Assembly: GCA_934204655.1 (NCBI GenBank)
Contig: CAKPZJ010000008.1
Location: 1 to 64,000 of the forward strand
Source of the DNA: an uncultured Prevotella sp.
GTDB taxonomy: Bacteria; Bacteroidota; Bacteroidia; Bacteroidales; Bacteroidaceae
Direction: 5' to 3'
Length of the DNA stretch: 64,000 nucleotides
In this document: piece by piece, positions 39,009 through 46,983 of the stretch
How the letters are laid out: every line of letters starts with the position of its first letter
Position numbering within the stretch: the stretch's first letter is position 1
Position numbers and translations under genes: made by a program
The notes under the pieces: generated by a model
Databases searched by the model: none
The model's input: the letters and a program-made list of their open reading frames with translations, nothing else
What the model was told of the DNA's origin: nothing

Positions 39009-40118
39009 TCAGCCATTTATCGTGATGGGCAACTTGCGCCAGACGCTCACCTTGCGACCACCCTTGACGGCGGGCTTCCAGGCCGGCATGAGCCTTACCA
39101 GACGCACCAGCTCGCGGTCTATCTCCGGAGAGGCCGAGAAAAGTATGCGGGGTTCTACGGCCCGGCCCTGAGCATCGACCACAAAGGCCACGATGGCCTG
39201 CCGAGCCCCAACAGCTGTCAGCCGAGAACTCTCGGGCAACTGCAAGTTGCGCCGCACGTACTCTGCCAGGCTCATACCACCTACTTCAAACCGGGGCTCC
39301 TCGTCCACCTTATTATATATAGTATCTGTACCCACCACCATGGGCAAGGCGTATGTACCCGTAGCCTCTGCCACTGGCGCACTCTCTATCAGTTTACGGC
39401 CGGCCTTGGTAAGCAGACCTTTCATCTTGTCGACCGCCACCGTGGTAGTAAAGGGTACCACCCCATCATCGGCCTCACAGCACATGTCTATCAACACACC
39501 GCCCTCAGCCAGACATGCATCGCCTACCTGTAAGGCATATATCTGCGCTGGCAACTGCACATCGGCCCCGGCAAGCAGGGCGTATATCAGTGTCTCATCG
39601 GCATATCCGTCACGCAACCTGTTTACCCGCAACAGGTCAGCAGTGTGCATCACCTTGCCGTTAACCATATCGTAGGTGATTAGAGCCTGAATGGTGTCGC
39701 CCTTCTGGGTAGAGTGCTGCTCGGGACTGCACTGATACGACACGCGAAAAGACACGTACCGACTAACCTTATGGCCCAGCAACTGCAACTTACAGGTAAC
39801 GTAGCAGAAACGACTGTCGTCAGGGATGGTCTCAAACTGCCGTGTAACGGGCTGCCCAAACCTACTGAAGAAGACCGTGCGGGCCGAGTCCATCGTGGCC
39901 GATGCCACACCGAACAACATCCGCGTAAGTTCGCGCTGCAAGGGCACTGCCATGGTTCCGTCTATCATCTCGGGCCACTCCAGGTCCATATCTATTACAT
40001 TGGTATCGCTCCCTTTCTGATAGAGCCAGTGGCCCTTTACATAGCGCATGCCATAGCGACCATTGGCCATAGCCGTCAGCGTGCCCATCAGTGCCAATAG
40101 TAACAATAGCCGTTTCAT
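39009..40118 (-). CDS. Exported protein with TonB C-terminal domain
   Basis: A 369-residue exported protein. Signal peptide MKRLLLLLALMGTLTAMANG; a middle domain (about 30-240) with FCYVTCKLQLLGHKVSRYVS and KGDTIQALITYDMVNGKVM resembling the DUF3298/RsiV-type fold found in other Bacteroidales exported proteins; and a C-terminal TonB-like domain (about 280-369) with MSLAEYVRRNLQLPESSRL, AIVAFVVDAQGRAVEPRIL and LVRLVRLMPAWKPAVKGGRKV. It lacks the N-terminal membrane anchor and proline-rich linker of true TonB, so energy coupling is doubtful. Its start overlaps the stop of the DUF4251 lipoprotein gene. Confidence 0.82.
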   Translation of the reverse strand: MKRLLLLLALMGTLTAMANGRYGMRYVKGHWLYQKGSDTNVIDMDLEWPEMIDGTMAVPLQRELTRMLFGVASATMDSARTVFFSRFGQPVTRQFETIPDDSRFCYVTCKLQLLGHKVSRYVSFRVSYQCSPEQHSTQKGDTIQALITYDMVNGKVMHTADLLRVNRLRDGYADETLIYALLAGADVQLPAQIYALQVGDACLAEGGVLIDMCCEADDGVVPFTTTVAVDKMKGLLTKAGRKLIESAPVAEATGTYALPMVVGTDTIYNKVDEEPRFEVGGMSLAEYVRRNLQLPESSRLTAVGARQAIVAFVVDAQGRAVEPRILFSASPEIDRELVRLVRLMPAWKPAVKGGRKVSVWRKLPITING

Positions 40119-40615
40119 CGGTCAGCCTCCGCTGTTAGCCGACCTGTAAAACGTATGCGGTCGCGCTGATGCGACTCGACGGTCAGGTCTATGTTGCCAC
40201 CGGCGTACACTTTCAGCGTATAGACATAGGCATCCTCGTCGTTTTCGACCCACATCTGCAACTGCCGCTCACCCTTCTTGCCCTGGGTAAGGGCATAGCG
40301 CTGGATGTGCTCGCTGAAGTCGAGGGCCTTACCACCCCCATAGGGTATCTGATAGGCGCGGCCATAGTAGGGCAGATACGAGCGCAGGGTATCGCCATGT
40401 ACCTGGATGCCGTAGTCGTAGTTGAGGTTCACCATGTTGCCACGCTGGGGAAAGGCAGCGTTGACCTCAATGCCAAAGCGCATGCCCCGCACCAAGCTGT
40501 CCACCTGCTGCATCTGAGCCGCGAGGCGGGCTGTCTTCTCGGCCACGCTGAGCCGTGGGGTGCCACAGGCCACGAGCAACAGGGCCGTGGCCACTGATAA
40601 GATGGTTGTTCTCAT
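40115..40615 (-). CDS. DUF4251-type lipoprotein
   Basis: A 166-residue lipoprotein (signal ATALLLVACGTP, Cys17) with a DUF4251-like domain: GIEVNAAFPQRGNMVNLNYDYGIQVHGDTLRSYLPYYGRAY. The neighbour at 40629-41138 has the same pattern and length, so the two are tandem paralogues. Function unknown; probable operon with the TonB-C-domain gene that overlaps its end. Confidence 0.82.
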   Translation of the reverse strand: MRTTILSVATALLLVACGTPRLSVAEKTARLAAQMQQVDSLVRGMRFGIEVNAAFPQRGNMVNLNYDYGIQVHGDTLRSYLPYYGRAYQIPYGGGKALDFSEHIQRYALTQGKKGERQLQMWVENDEDAYVYTLKVYAGGNIDLTVESHQRDRIRFTGRLTAEADR

Positions 40616-40628
40616 ATTTACTAAGGGA

Positions 40629-41138
40629 TTAATCTTCCGTCTTCTTAAAGCCCGTAGTAAGGATGCCGGTGTAACGTATGGCCCGGCCCTTGCCCGTGCG
40701 CACAGAGAGGTCTATGCGCCCATTGGTGTTAACGGTCAGTTCGTAGCGATAAGTGTCACTCTCATCGTGAGCCTTAATCTTAGCTATCCACTGGCCGTTG
40801 CGGCGCTTGCCTATGGCGCACTTTTCCATCATCACGTTGAAGCGGAGCGACTTGTCGCGGCTACTCGACAACTGGTACGAGCCTTCGTAGTAAGGCAAGT
40901 TAGAATAGAGGCTATCACCATGTACGGTAAAGCCACGGTCGTAGTTAATGGCTATCGGTGAGAGGCCGCGTGGATAAGCCTCGTTGACCACCACGCCAAA
41001 GTGGCTGTTGGTCATCAGCACCTCTATATCCTTGGCCATCTTAGCCTTGCGTGCGGCGCGGCTCTCCTTGGTCACCTGGGCAGTGGTACCGACGGCCACT
41101 AATGCGATGGCCATCACGATTAATAACAATCTCTTCAT
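40629..41138 (-). CDS. DUF4251-type exported protein
   Basis: A 169-residue exported protein, signal peptide MKRLLLIVMAIALVAVGTTAQ, with the same DUF4251 pattern as the next gene (FGVVVNEAYPRGLSPIAINYDRGFTVHGDSLYSNLPYYEGSYQ split over two segments). It differs by lacking a lipobox Cys. First gene of a three-gene group; a near-consensus -7 element TATCTTCG is about 35 bases upstream. Confidence 0.82.
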   Translation of the reverse strand: MKRLLLIVMAIALVAVGTTAQVTKESRAARKAKMAKDIEVLMTNSHFGVVVNEAYPRGLSPIAINYDRGFTVHGDSLYSNLPYYEGSYQLSSSRDKSLRFNVMMEKCAIGKRRNGQWIAKIKAHDESDTYRYELTVNTNGRIDLSVRTGKGRAIRYTGILTTGFKKTED

Positions 41139-41171
41139 ACGCTATTCTTATATTTATGGTGTTTCTGTCTA

Positions 41172-41191
41172 CGAAGATAGGCCATTTGGCC
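41172..41191 (-). promoter_or_regulatory. Candidate promoter with spacer palindrome
   Basis: TATCTTCG (41172-41179, one base off the -7 consensus) is followed upstream on the minus strand by the perfect 12-bp palindrome GGCCATTTGGCC read as GGCCA-N2-TGGCC (41180-41191), inside the expected -7/-33 spacer. Confidence 0.4.
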
Positions 41192-41213
41192 GATATGAGC
41201 AAGAAAAGAGACG

Positions 41214-41261
41214 AAAAAAAAGCGCTGGCACCCCTCATTTTATGCTGAGTGGCACCAGCGC
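41214..41261 (-). terminator. Terminator of the receptor gene at 41292-43820
   Basis: On the minus strand GCGCTGGTGCCACTCA (41246-41261) pairs with TGAGGGGTGCCAGCGC (41222-41237) around a GCATAAAA loop, followed by seven to eight T (41214-41221). It starts about 30 bases after the receptor stop. Confidence 0.9.
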
Positions 41262-41291
41262 AGACTGTTCATGGGTGCGGAGGGGGCGGGG

Positions 41292-43820
41292 TTACTGACC
41301 CCCACCCTGGTTGCCACCGCCACCCTGCTTTACATCGTTGTTCTCTACGGTACGCTCAGTGTGCTTCACACTGGCTTTGAGTTTACCGATGCGGAAACTA
41401 ACCGACACGCCGTAGTACTGCTGGCACCAGCTGGTGCTGGCCGTAGTGCGGAAGTTGTCGGCCACGGTCTCGCTGCGATAGCAGAAATAGCGTTTGCCAA
41501 ACGGTTTGGTGACATAGGCTGACAGGGTGAGCCGCTTGTCCATAAACGACTTGTTCAGCGAGAAGTTGTACCACTGGTATCGGGCATCCTTGCCCTGCAG
41601 GGTCGGCTGCGGGGTCTGCACGTAGTACGACGCGCTGAATATCCAGGTCTTGGCAAAAGTCTGCTGCAGGCTGGCGTTGATGTTGGTAGTCCAGCCATGG
41701 TTGCGCAGCGACTGGCCGTCGCTCATGTGACTATAGCCCACGCTGCCATTGAGGGTAATACGGGTATTGGTAATGGGTGTCCAGTTGGCATACGCCATCA
41801 GACCGGCATACTGGATGCGGCCTATGTTGGCATAGGACGAGTAGATGACATCCTTGCCGGTAGGATTGGGCAAGCCCTCTATATCGCGGTCATTGACCAG
41901 ACGGTCTACGCTCTCGATACTGTTATTGACAAACCGGTAGGTGCCTGTGAGGGTATAGGTGAACTTAGAGCTGTAACTGCTGAACTGCAGGTCTACGGCG
42001 TGGCTCTTCTCAGTGTCCAGGTTGGGGTTGCCCTGCGATATGGCATCGGGAGTGCGGTCGTCGAGATAGGGGTTCAGGTACCATATACCGGGGCGGTTGA
42101 TGCGCATCTTGTAGCCTAACGACAGGTTGGTGGCATCGTTGAACTTGTAGCCCAGGCGAGCCGAGGGCACCAGGTCGTCAAAGTTCTTGCGGAAGTTGGT
42201 ACCACGACCCAGGAGATACTCTACCTTCTGCAGGGTGTGCTCGTAGCGCAGGCCCAGACGGGCCGACCACTTGTCTAATGTAAGACCGTAACCCGTATAG
42301 GCTGCCATAATGTCGTTGTGGTGACGGTAGTGCGAGCTGTTGTCGCTGTCGTAGGTCTCATCCTGGTTGCCGGTGCCGAGGTTATAGCGGTCGTTGTCCG
42401 ACTTGTTACGGCGCAGTATGTACTTAGCGCCCGCCTCCCACGTGTGATGCTTGGCAAAGGGCGTGGTGTAGTCTATCTGGAAGGTATGCTCCATGGTGTT
42501 CTCGTCACCGTCCATGCGCTGGTCGCGCATACGGTCTATGAAAGTCTGCCAGTCGGCGGCGGACTCGCGGTCGGTATAGAGATAACGGCTGTCTGAGGTC
42601 GACGGACTGCTCTCGAGCCTATACGACAGGGTGAGCAGCCGATCCTTGACACTAAAGGAGCGCTGATAGTCCAGGCTGGCACTGTAGTCGTCCCAGCTCT
42701 CCTTGGTGTGCGAGGGCGAGCGGTAGCCATAGAGCTGTTGGCCCGTGGCCGGCACCGTCGAGAAGACCGTGTTCTGGGCATCGCCCTTAGAGGTAAACTT
42801 GCTGAGCGAGAACGACCCCGTTATCAGTCGCAGAGTATCTATCTCGTAACTGGCCTCAATGTCACCGCCCTGCCACAGGCTATGCCTCTTGGTGTAGCCA
42901 TCGGCCACGGTAGACGAAATAACGGCACCACCGGTGCCTATCTGGCTACGGTCGGAGTAAGTGTAGACCTTAGGCGAGTGGTTGCTACTGGCATTGTAGT
43001 TGACGCTCATGGTCAGTTTGCCCTGCTTCACCGTGGCATAGAGCCCACCGCCATAACTACTGTTGCTGGCACGGCCCGAGAAGGTGGCATTATAGCCCTC
43101 GGGGCCCTTGCCCTCGGTGACAATATTGAGGATACCGCCCACACCCTCGGCATCGTACTTCGGGCCAGGGTTGGTTATCACCTCTATCTTCTTGATGCTC
43201 GACGCGGGCATACTCTTGAGCACCTCCTTGGGGTTCTTGGTCATCATGTTGTTGGGCTTGCCGTTCACATAGATTTTGAACGAGCTGTTGCCGTTGACCC
43301 GTATGTTGTCCTGCCCGTCTACGGTCACCATGGGCACTTTCTTGAGCATCTCTATCACTGTGTTGGTGCTGGCCTCGGGGTCGTCCTCCACGCTGTAGGC
43401 TATCTTGTCTACATCGGCCTTGACCAGGGGCTTATAGGCCACCACCTCTACCGTCTGCAACTCTTTCTTGCTATCGCTGATGAGCAGGGTGCCCAGGTCT
43501 ATGGTATGCTGGGCGGCGCTCACGGTATAGGTGCGCTGCAGGGGCGTGCGTCCCACGGCCCGCACCAGCAACTGGTAGTCGCCCGAGCCGGTGGCCGTGA
43601 TGGCGAAGCGGCCGTTCAGATCGGTCAGGGCCTGCTTGACAGGCTTGTCGGTGGCTCCAGGGCGTACGATGGTGAGCGTGGCATAAGGCTCGCCCTCATG
43701 GGTGAGCGAGTCGGTCACCACGCCACGCAGGGTGTAGGTTATGTCCTTGGTCTGGGCCGCTGCCCCCAGTGTCATCCATAGCCCTATGGCTATCGTAAGC
43801 AGTGTCAGTTTCACTTTCAT
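41292..43820 (-). CDS. Outer-membrane receptor, TonB-dependent-receptor-like
   Basis: An 842-residue outer-membrane receptor of the same group as the one at 10895-13501. Signal peptide MKVKLTLLTIAIGLWMTLGAAAQ; regulatory-like domain (about 28-120, LRGVVTDSLTHEGEPYATL); plug (about 130-245) with VPMVTVDGQDNIRVNGNSSF, NPKEVLKSMPASSIKKIEVI and PGPKYDAEGVGGILNIV; barrel to the end, where the last strand (YGVSVSFRIGKLKASVKH) is followed by a short Gly/Gln-rich tail (GGGGNQGGGQ). The ATG at 43820 is preferred because the seven-residue extension spoils the signal peptide. Ligand unknown. Confidence 0.88.
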   Translation of the reverse strand: MKVKLTLLTIAIGLWMTLGAAAQTKDITYTLRGVVTDSLTHEGEPYATLTIVRPGATDKPVKQALTDLNGRFAITATGSGDYQLLVRAVGRTPLQRTYTVSAAQHTIDLGTLLISDSKKELQTVEVVAYKPLVKADVDKIAYSVEDDPEASTNTVIEMLKKVPMVTVDGQDNIRVNGNSSFKIYVNGKPNNMMTKNPKEVLKSMPASSIKKIEVITNPGPKYDAEGVGGILNIVTEGKGPEGYNATFSGRASNSSYGGGLYATVKQGKLTMSVNYNASSNHSPKVYTYSDRSQIGTGGAVISSTVADGYTKRHSLWQGGDIEASYEIDTLRLITGSFSLSKFTSKGDAQNTVFSTVPATGQQLYGYRSPSHTKESWDDYSASLDYQRSFSVKDRLLTLSYRLESSPSTSDSRYLYTDRESAADWQTFIDRMRDQRMDGDENTMEHTFQIDYTTPFAKHHTWEAGAKYILRRNKSDNDRYNLGTGNQDETYDSDNSSHYRHHNDIMAAYTGYGLTLDKWSARLGLRYEHTLQKVEYLLGRGTNFRKNFDDLVPSARLGYKFNDATNLSLGYKMRINRPGIWYLNPYLDDRTPDAISQGNPNLDTEKSHAVDLQFSSYSSKFTYTLTGTYRFVNNSIESVDRLVNDRDIEGLPNPTGKDVIYSSYANIGRIQYAGLMAYANWTPITNTRITLNGSVGYSHMSDGQSLRNHGWTTNINASLQQTFAKTWIFSASYYVQTPQPTLQGKDARYQWYNFSLNKSFMDKRLTLSAYVTKPFGKRYFCYRSETVADNFRTTASTSWCQQYYGVSVSFRIGKLKASVKHTERTVENNDVKQGGGGNQGGGQ

Positions 43821-43841
43821 TGTCTTCTTTTTTATAATCAT

Positions 43842-44134
43842 CGTTATTTTTATTCTTTCCTACATGGTGGCTACCGGCCGCGGGGCCATAGGCTTACACC
43901 TTATTACATATATACGCGCGGGCGCGAGGAGGGCTGAGCCTGCTATGGCTCCGACCATTTTCCTAAAGGCCTTTAGCCGGCGGAGGAGAATCTTCCAGTG
44001 TACCCTACGTAGTCATTACGCATGGGGCAACGCCGTCTGTGCCGGCACACACTACTTTAAAGACGACAGAAAGGGTCATTTATGTCAACCGAGGGCTGTT
44101 TTTTCACTTTTTTTAATCATTTAGTCCCCTTTTT
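43842..44134. other. Intergenic region with CTAAAGGCCTTTAG palindrome
   Basis: No gene. A perfect 14-bp palindrome CTAAAGGCCTTTAG lies at 43963-43976, preceded by CCATTTTC, reminiscent of the palindromic words at 31711-31750 and 62537-62551. Confidence 0.5.
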
Positions 44135-44166
44135 GTTGTTGCTTCCGCATTTTTTACCTACATTTG
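44135..44166 (+). promoter_or_regulatory. Promoter of the sialidase-fold lipoprotein gene
   Basis: GTTG (44135-44138), 20-base spacer, TACATTTG (44159-44166) on the plus strand; about 60 bases of leader before the start codon at 44232. Confidence 0.7.
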
Positions 44167-44231
44167 CAGTGCGCTGATGCCTATTGACGCAGCCACAACC
44201 GAACTAATAACTACTAAAATATCAGATTGCT

Positions 44232-46031
44232 ATGAAACGATTACCCCTTGCCGTGGCCTACGCTACCCTGTGTGTATCGCTTGCCGCCTGTAGCAGCAGC
44301 GACAGTCCTACCCCCGACACGCCAACCACTCCGCCCGACACCCCGCCTACCACACCGGTAGTAGCCCACATTACGCCCATCGAGGAACTGAACCAGGGCG
44401 ACGACGCGGTCAACTCGCATGCCGACGAGACCGACCGGGCACAACTCACCATGAACTACCGCACCTATACCGACATTACAAGCAGTAGCTTAGGTGTCAC
44501 CAAGCCTCACTATACCCGTATCAAGAAACTCAAGGATGGTAGCTACATACTCTTCTACCATCAGAACCAGATAGGAGCCGACTGCTACTACGCCACCAGT
44601 ACCGACCTGCTGCACTGGTCGTTTGGCCAGCAGCTCTTCAGCCGTTACTCCATCACTGACAGCAGCGGCAAAAAGAACGAGCGACGCTATGCCAACTGCG
44701 ACGCACTGGTACTGAGCAATGGCGACATAGTGGCCGTGGCCTCATTCAGGGCCAACAACGGTTACCGCAGCCTGCCCAAGGATGCCGGTATCGAACTACG
44801 CCGCAGTACCGACAACGGCCGCACGTGGTCGGCACCCATCCAGATATACCAGGGTGTCAACTGGGAACCCTATCTGTTAGAGCCATCGCCCGGCGTGCTG
44901 CAATGCTACTTTACCGACAGCAGCCGCACGGGTACCGAGGGAGCCGACACAGGTACGGCCATGGTCACCTCGGCCGACAACGGCCTTACCTGGTCGCCCG
45001 CATTGGGTGCCGACCCGCTCTATGTACTCCGCATGAAGTGGCAGAAGGACGGCAAGACCTACTTTAACCACCAGATGCCCTCCGTGATACGCCTCAACGG
45101 CGGCAATATGCTGGCCGCCGCCATGGAGACCCATGCGCCAGCGGGCTACTTCATCTCATTAGCTCACAGCCATGAGGATGGCCAGTGGGACAAGCTCACC
45201 AAGAACGATGAAGGCCCTGCCGACAGCCAGAACCTGTACTTCAGCGGCTGTGCTCCTTATCTTACGCAGTTCCCCTCGGGCGAAACGGCCCTCTCTTACA
45301 ACTCGGGCTCTAAGTACTACCTCAAGCTGGGCGATGCCCAGGCCCGCAAATTCTACGAAGCCATCTGCCCCTTCAGTGGCAGTGGGTTCTGGGGAACGCT
45401 GCAGCTGATAGACAGTCACCGCCTTATAGGCATGATGCCCAACACGGGGGCCGGCACGGTTATGATGGCCCAGTTTGTGCTCAACCACCGTATCAAGGCC
45501 ACGCAGCGCACCGTGACGGTCGACGGTGGAAACGCCGAGTGGAGCACCCGCGACGACGCGCTCTTCGTGGGAAGCAAGAGTCTGACGCAGGGAACCCTGC
45601 GCTGCTCACAGGATGCCAACAATATCTATCTGCTGGTAGAGACACGCGACATGACACCGCAGATTAACGACCGCACCATCGTCATAATAGGCAGCGAGAA
45701 CGCCAAGCACGAACTGGCCGAAGGCTCGCTGCGACTGCTGATAAGCACCAGCGGACTGGTAACGGCCGAGAGCTATCAGGGAACGTGGAAAACCTACGCC
45801 CAGAAGAAAGACCTCAGCGTGAAGACCTCGGTATGCAACGGCAAGAACACGGGCAAGGAGGAGCTCTTCGGCTATGTAACCGAGATAGCCATTCCGCGCA
45901 AGGCGCTGAACATACAGAACGGCCGCCTCATCGTCAACCTCGGTGTGCGCGACGGCTCGGGCGACCTCGATGCCCTGGCCAACATGGAGAGCACCAACAC
46001 CCAGAAGTGGATGGTCATCTCGGGCCTGTAA
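44232..46031 (+). CDS. Sialidase-fold lipoprotein with C-terminal CBM9-like domain
   Basis: A 599-residue surface or periplasmic lipoprotein. The signal ends in SLAAC (Cys20), followed by a Thr/Pro linker. Residues about 65-430 form a beta-propeller of the sialidase superfamily: two Asp-boxes are visible (STDNGRTWS and SADNGLTWS), with HYTRIKKLKDGSYILFYHQN and HQMPSVIRLNGGNMLAAAME. The C-terminal 170 residues (VTVDGGNAEWSTRDDALFVG, IYLLVETRDMTP, LFGYVTEIAIPRKAL) look like a family 9 carbohydrate-binding or related domain. The classical sialidase arginine triad is not obvious, so the substrate may not be sialic acid. Monocistronic; the next gene is thioredoxin with its own promoter. Confidence 0.8.
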   Translation: MKRLPLAVAYATLCVSLAACSSSDSPTPDTPTTPPDTPPTTPVVAHITPIEELNQGDDAVNSHADETDRAQLTMNYRTYTDITSSSLGVTKPHYTRIKKLKDGSYILFYHQNQIGADCYYATSTDLLHWSFGQQLFSRYSITDSSGKKNERRYANCDALVLSNGDIVAVASFRANNGYRSLPKDAGIELRRSTDNGRTWSAPIQIYQGVNWEPYLLEPSPGVLQCYFTDSSRTGTEGADTGTAMVTSADNGLTWSPALGADPLYVLRMKWQKDGKTYFNHQMPSVIRLNGGNMLAAAMETHAPAGYFISLAHSHEDGQWDKLTKNDEGPADSQNLYFSGCAPYLTQFPSGETALSYNSGSKYYLKLGDAQARKFYEAICPFSGSGFWGTLQLIDSHRLIGMMPNTGAGTVMMAQFVLNHRIKATQRTVTVDGGNAEWSTRDDALFVGSKSLTQGTLRCSQDANNIYLLVETRDMTPQINDRTIVIIGSENAKHELAEGSLRLLISTSGLVTAESYQGTWKTYAQKKDLSVKTSVCNGKNTGKEELFGYVTEIAIPRKALNIQNGRLIVNLGVRDGSGDLDALANMESTNTQKWMVISGL

Positions 46032-46100
46032 GCCACCACCGCCAACCCGCCACATAGCCTAACCGCGGCAGCGCCAAGCATAAAATACTTCGCCATTTGC

Positions 46101-46131
46101 TTTGCGCTGTCCGCGGTTTGCGCTATCTTTG
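46101..46131 (+). promoter_or_regulatory. Consensus promoter of thioredoxin
   Basis: A perfect match: TTTG (46101-46104), 19-base spacer, TATCTTTG (46124-46131), about 30 bases before the ATG. The spacer end CGGTTTGCGC is nearly the same as in the promoter-like 64-bp repeats near 59 kb. Confidence 0.88.
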
Positions 46132-46160
46132 CAAAAGCAATAATCATAAAGACTACAACA

Positions 46161-46475
46161 ATGGAAGTAAAAATCACAAACGAGAACATTCAGAGCTACT
46201 TGGACGGCGACCTGCCCGTAGTAGTAGACCTGTGGGCCACCTGGTGTGGTCCCTGCCGCATGGTGGCCCCCATTATAGCCGAACTGGCCAACGAGTACGA
46301 CGGCCGAGTGGTAGTGGGCAAGTGCGACGTGGAGGAGAACGACGACATAGCCATGGAATATGGCGTGCGCAACATCCCCACCATCCTGTTCTTCAAGGGC
46401 GGACAGTTAGTAGACAAGTTTGTAGGGGCAGCCACCAAGGCTGTGCTCAATGAGAAAATCAAGGCCCTGCTCTAA
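46161..46475 (+). CDS. trxA: Thioredoxin
   Basis: A 104-residue cytoplasmic thioredoxin with the active-site motif WATWCGPCRM, the usual Pro before strand four (IPTILFFKGG) and the C-terminal helix (KAVLNEKIKALL). It reduces protein disulfides. No signal peptide. It has its own consensus promoter and ends at a strong hairpin shared with the convergent tsaE. Confidence 0.96.
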   Translation: MEVKITNENIQSYLDGDLPVVVDLWATWCGPCRMVAPIIAELANEYDGRVVVGKCDVEENDDIAMEYGVRNIPTILFFKGGQLVDKFVGAATKAVLNEKIKALL

Positions 46476-46490
46476 CGGGCCCCTACACAT

Positions 46491-46538
46491 ACAGAGAGCC
46501 GGGTATGCGCCATAGCAGCTGCATACCCGGCTCTCTGT
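46491..46538. terminator. Bidirectional hairpin between trxA and tsaE
   Basis: ACAGAGAGCCGGGTATGC (46491-46508) pairs perfectly over 18 bp with GCATACCCGGCTCTCTGT (46521-46538). It sits between convergent genes, 16 bases after trxA and 25 after tsaE. There is no T-run on either side, so it is a probable but atypical terminator. Confidence 0.7.
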
Positions 46539-46562
46539 GTTATGATGGCCGTCGGCGAAGAG

Positions 46563-46976
46563 TCAGAAACTCAGCTGGCGGCTCCCATCATCCTGCACGG
46601 AGATATGAACCTTGACCACGTCGTCGGGCAGGATGTCCTCGATGAGTTCGGGCCACTCCAGCAGACAGAGGTTGCCGCTGTAGAAGTAGTCCTCGTACCC
46701 CATGTCGTACACTTCCTCGATGCGCTTGATGCGGTAGAAGTCAAAATGATATATGGGCTGTCCCTGCCCATCGGTGTACTCATTGACCAGGGCAAAGGTG
46801 GGCGACGTAATGACATCCCTGACACCCAACTCCTGGCACAGAGCCTTGACAAAGGTAGTCTTGCCGGCACCCATGCTGCCATAGAAGGCGATAACGCGGG
46901 CCGGCCCCATCTGGGCGATAAACTGGCGCGCCGCGGCGTGTATGTCGTCGAGCGACGCAATGGTAATCTGAGTCAT
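46563..46976 (-). CDS. tsaE: tRNA threonylcarbamoyladenosine biosynthesis protein TsaE
   Basis: ATPase subunit needed for t6A37 modification of tRNAs. The 137-residue protein has the P-loop FYGSMGAGKTTFVKALC, the SPTFALVNEYTDG segment, and HFDFYRIKRIEEVYDMGYED, all family-typical. It follows porX by 7 bases, probably in the same transcript. Confidence 0.95.
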   Translation of the reverse strand: MTQITIASLDDIHAAARQFIAQMGPARVIAFYGSMGAGKTTFVKALCQELGVRDVITSPTFALVNEYTDGQGQPIYHFDFYRIKRIEEVYDMGYEDYFYSGNLCLLEWPELIEDILPDDVVKVHISVQDDGSRQLSF

Positions 46977-46983
46977 AATTGTA

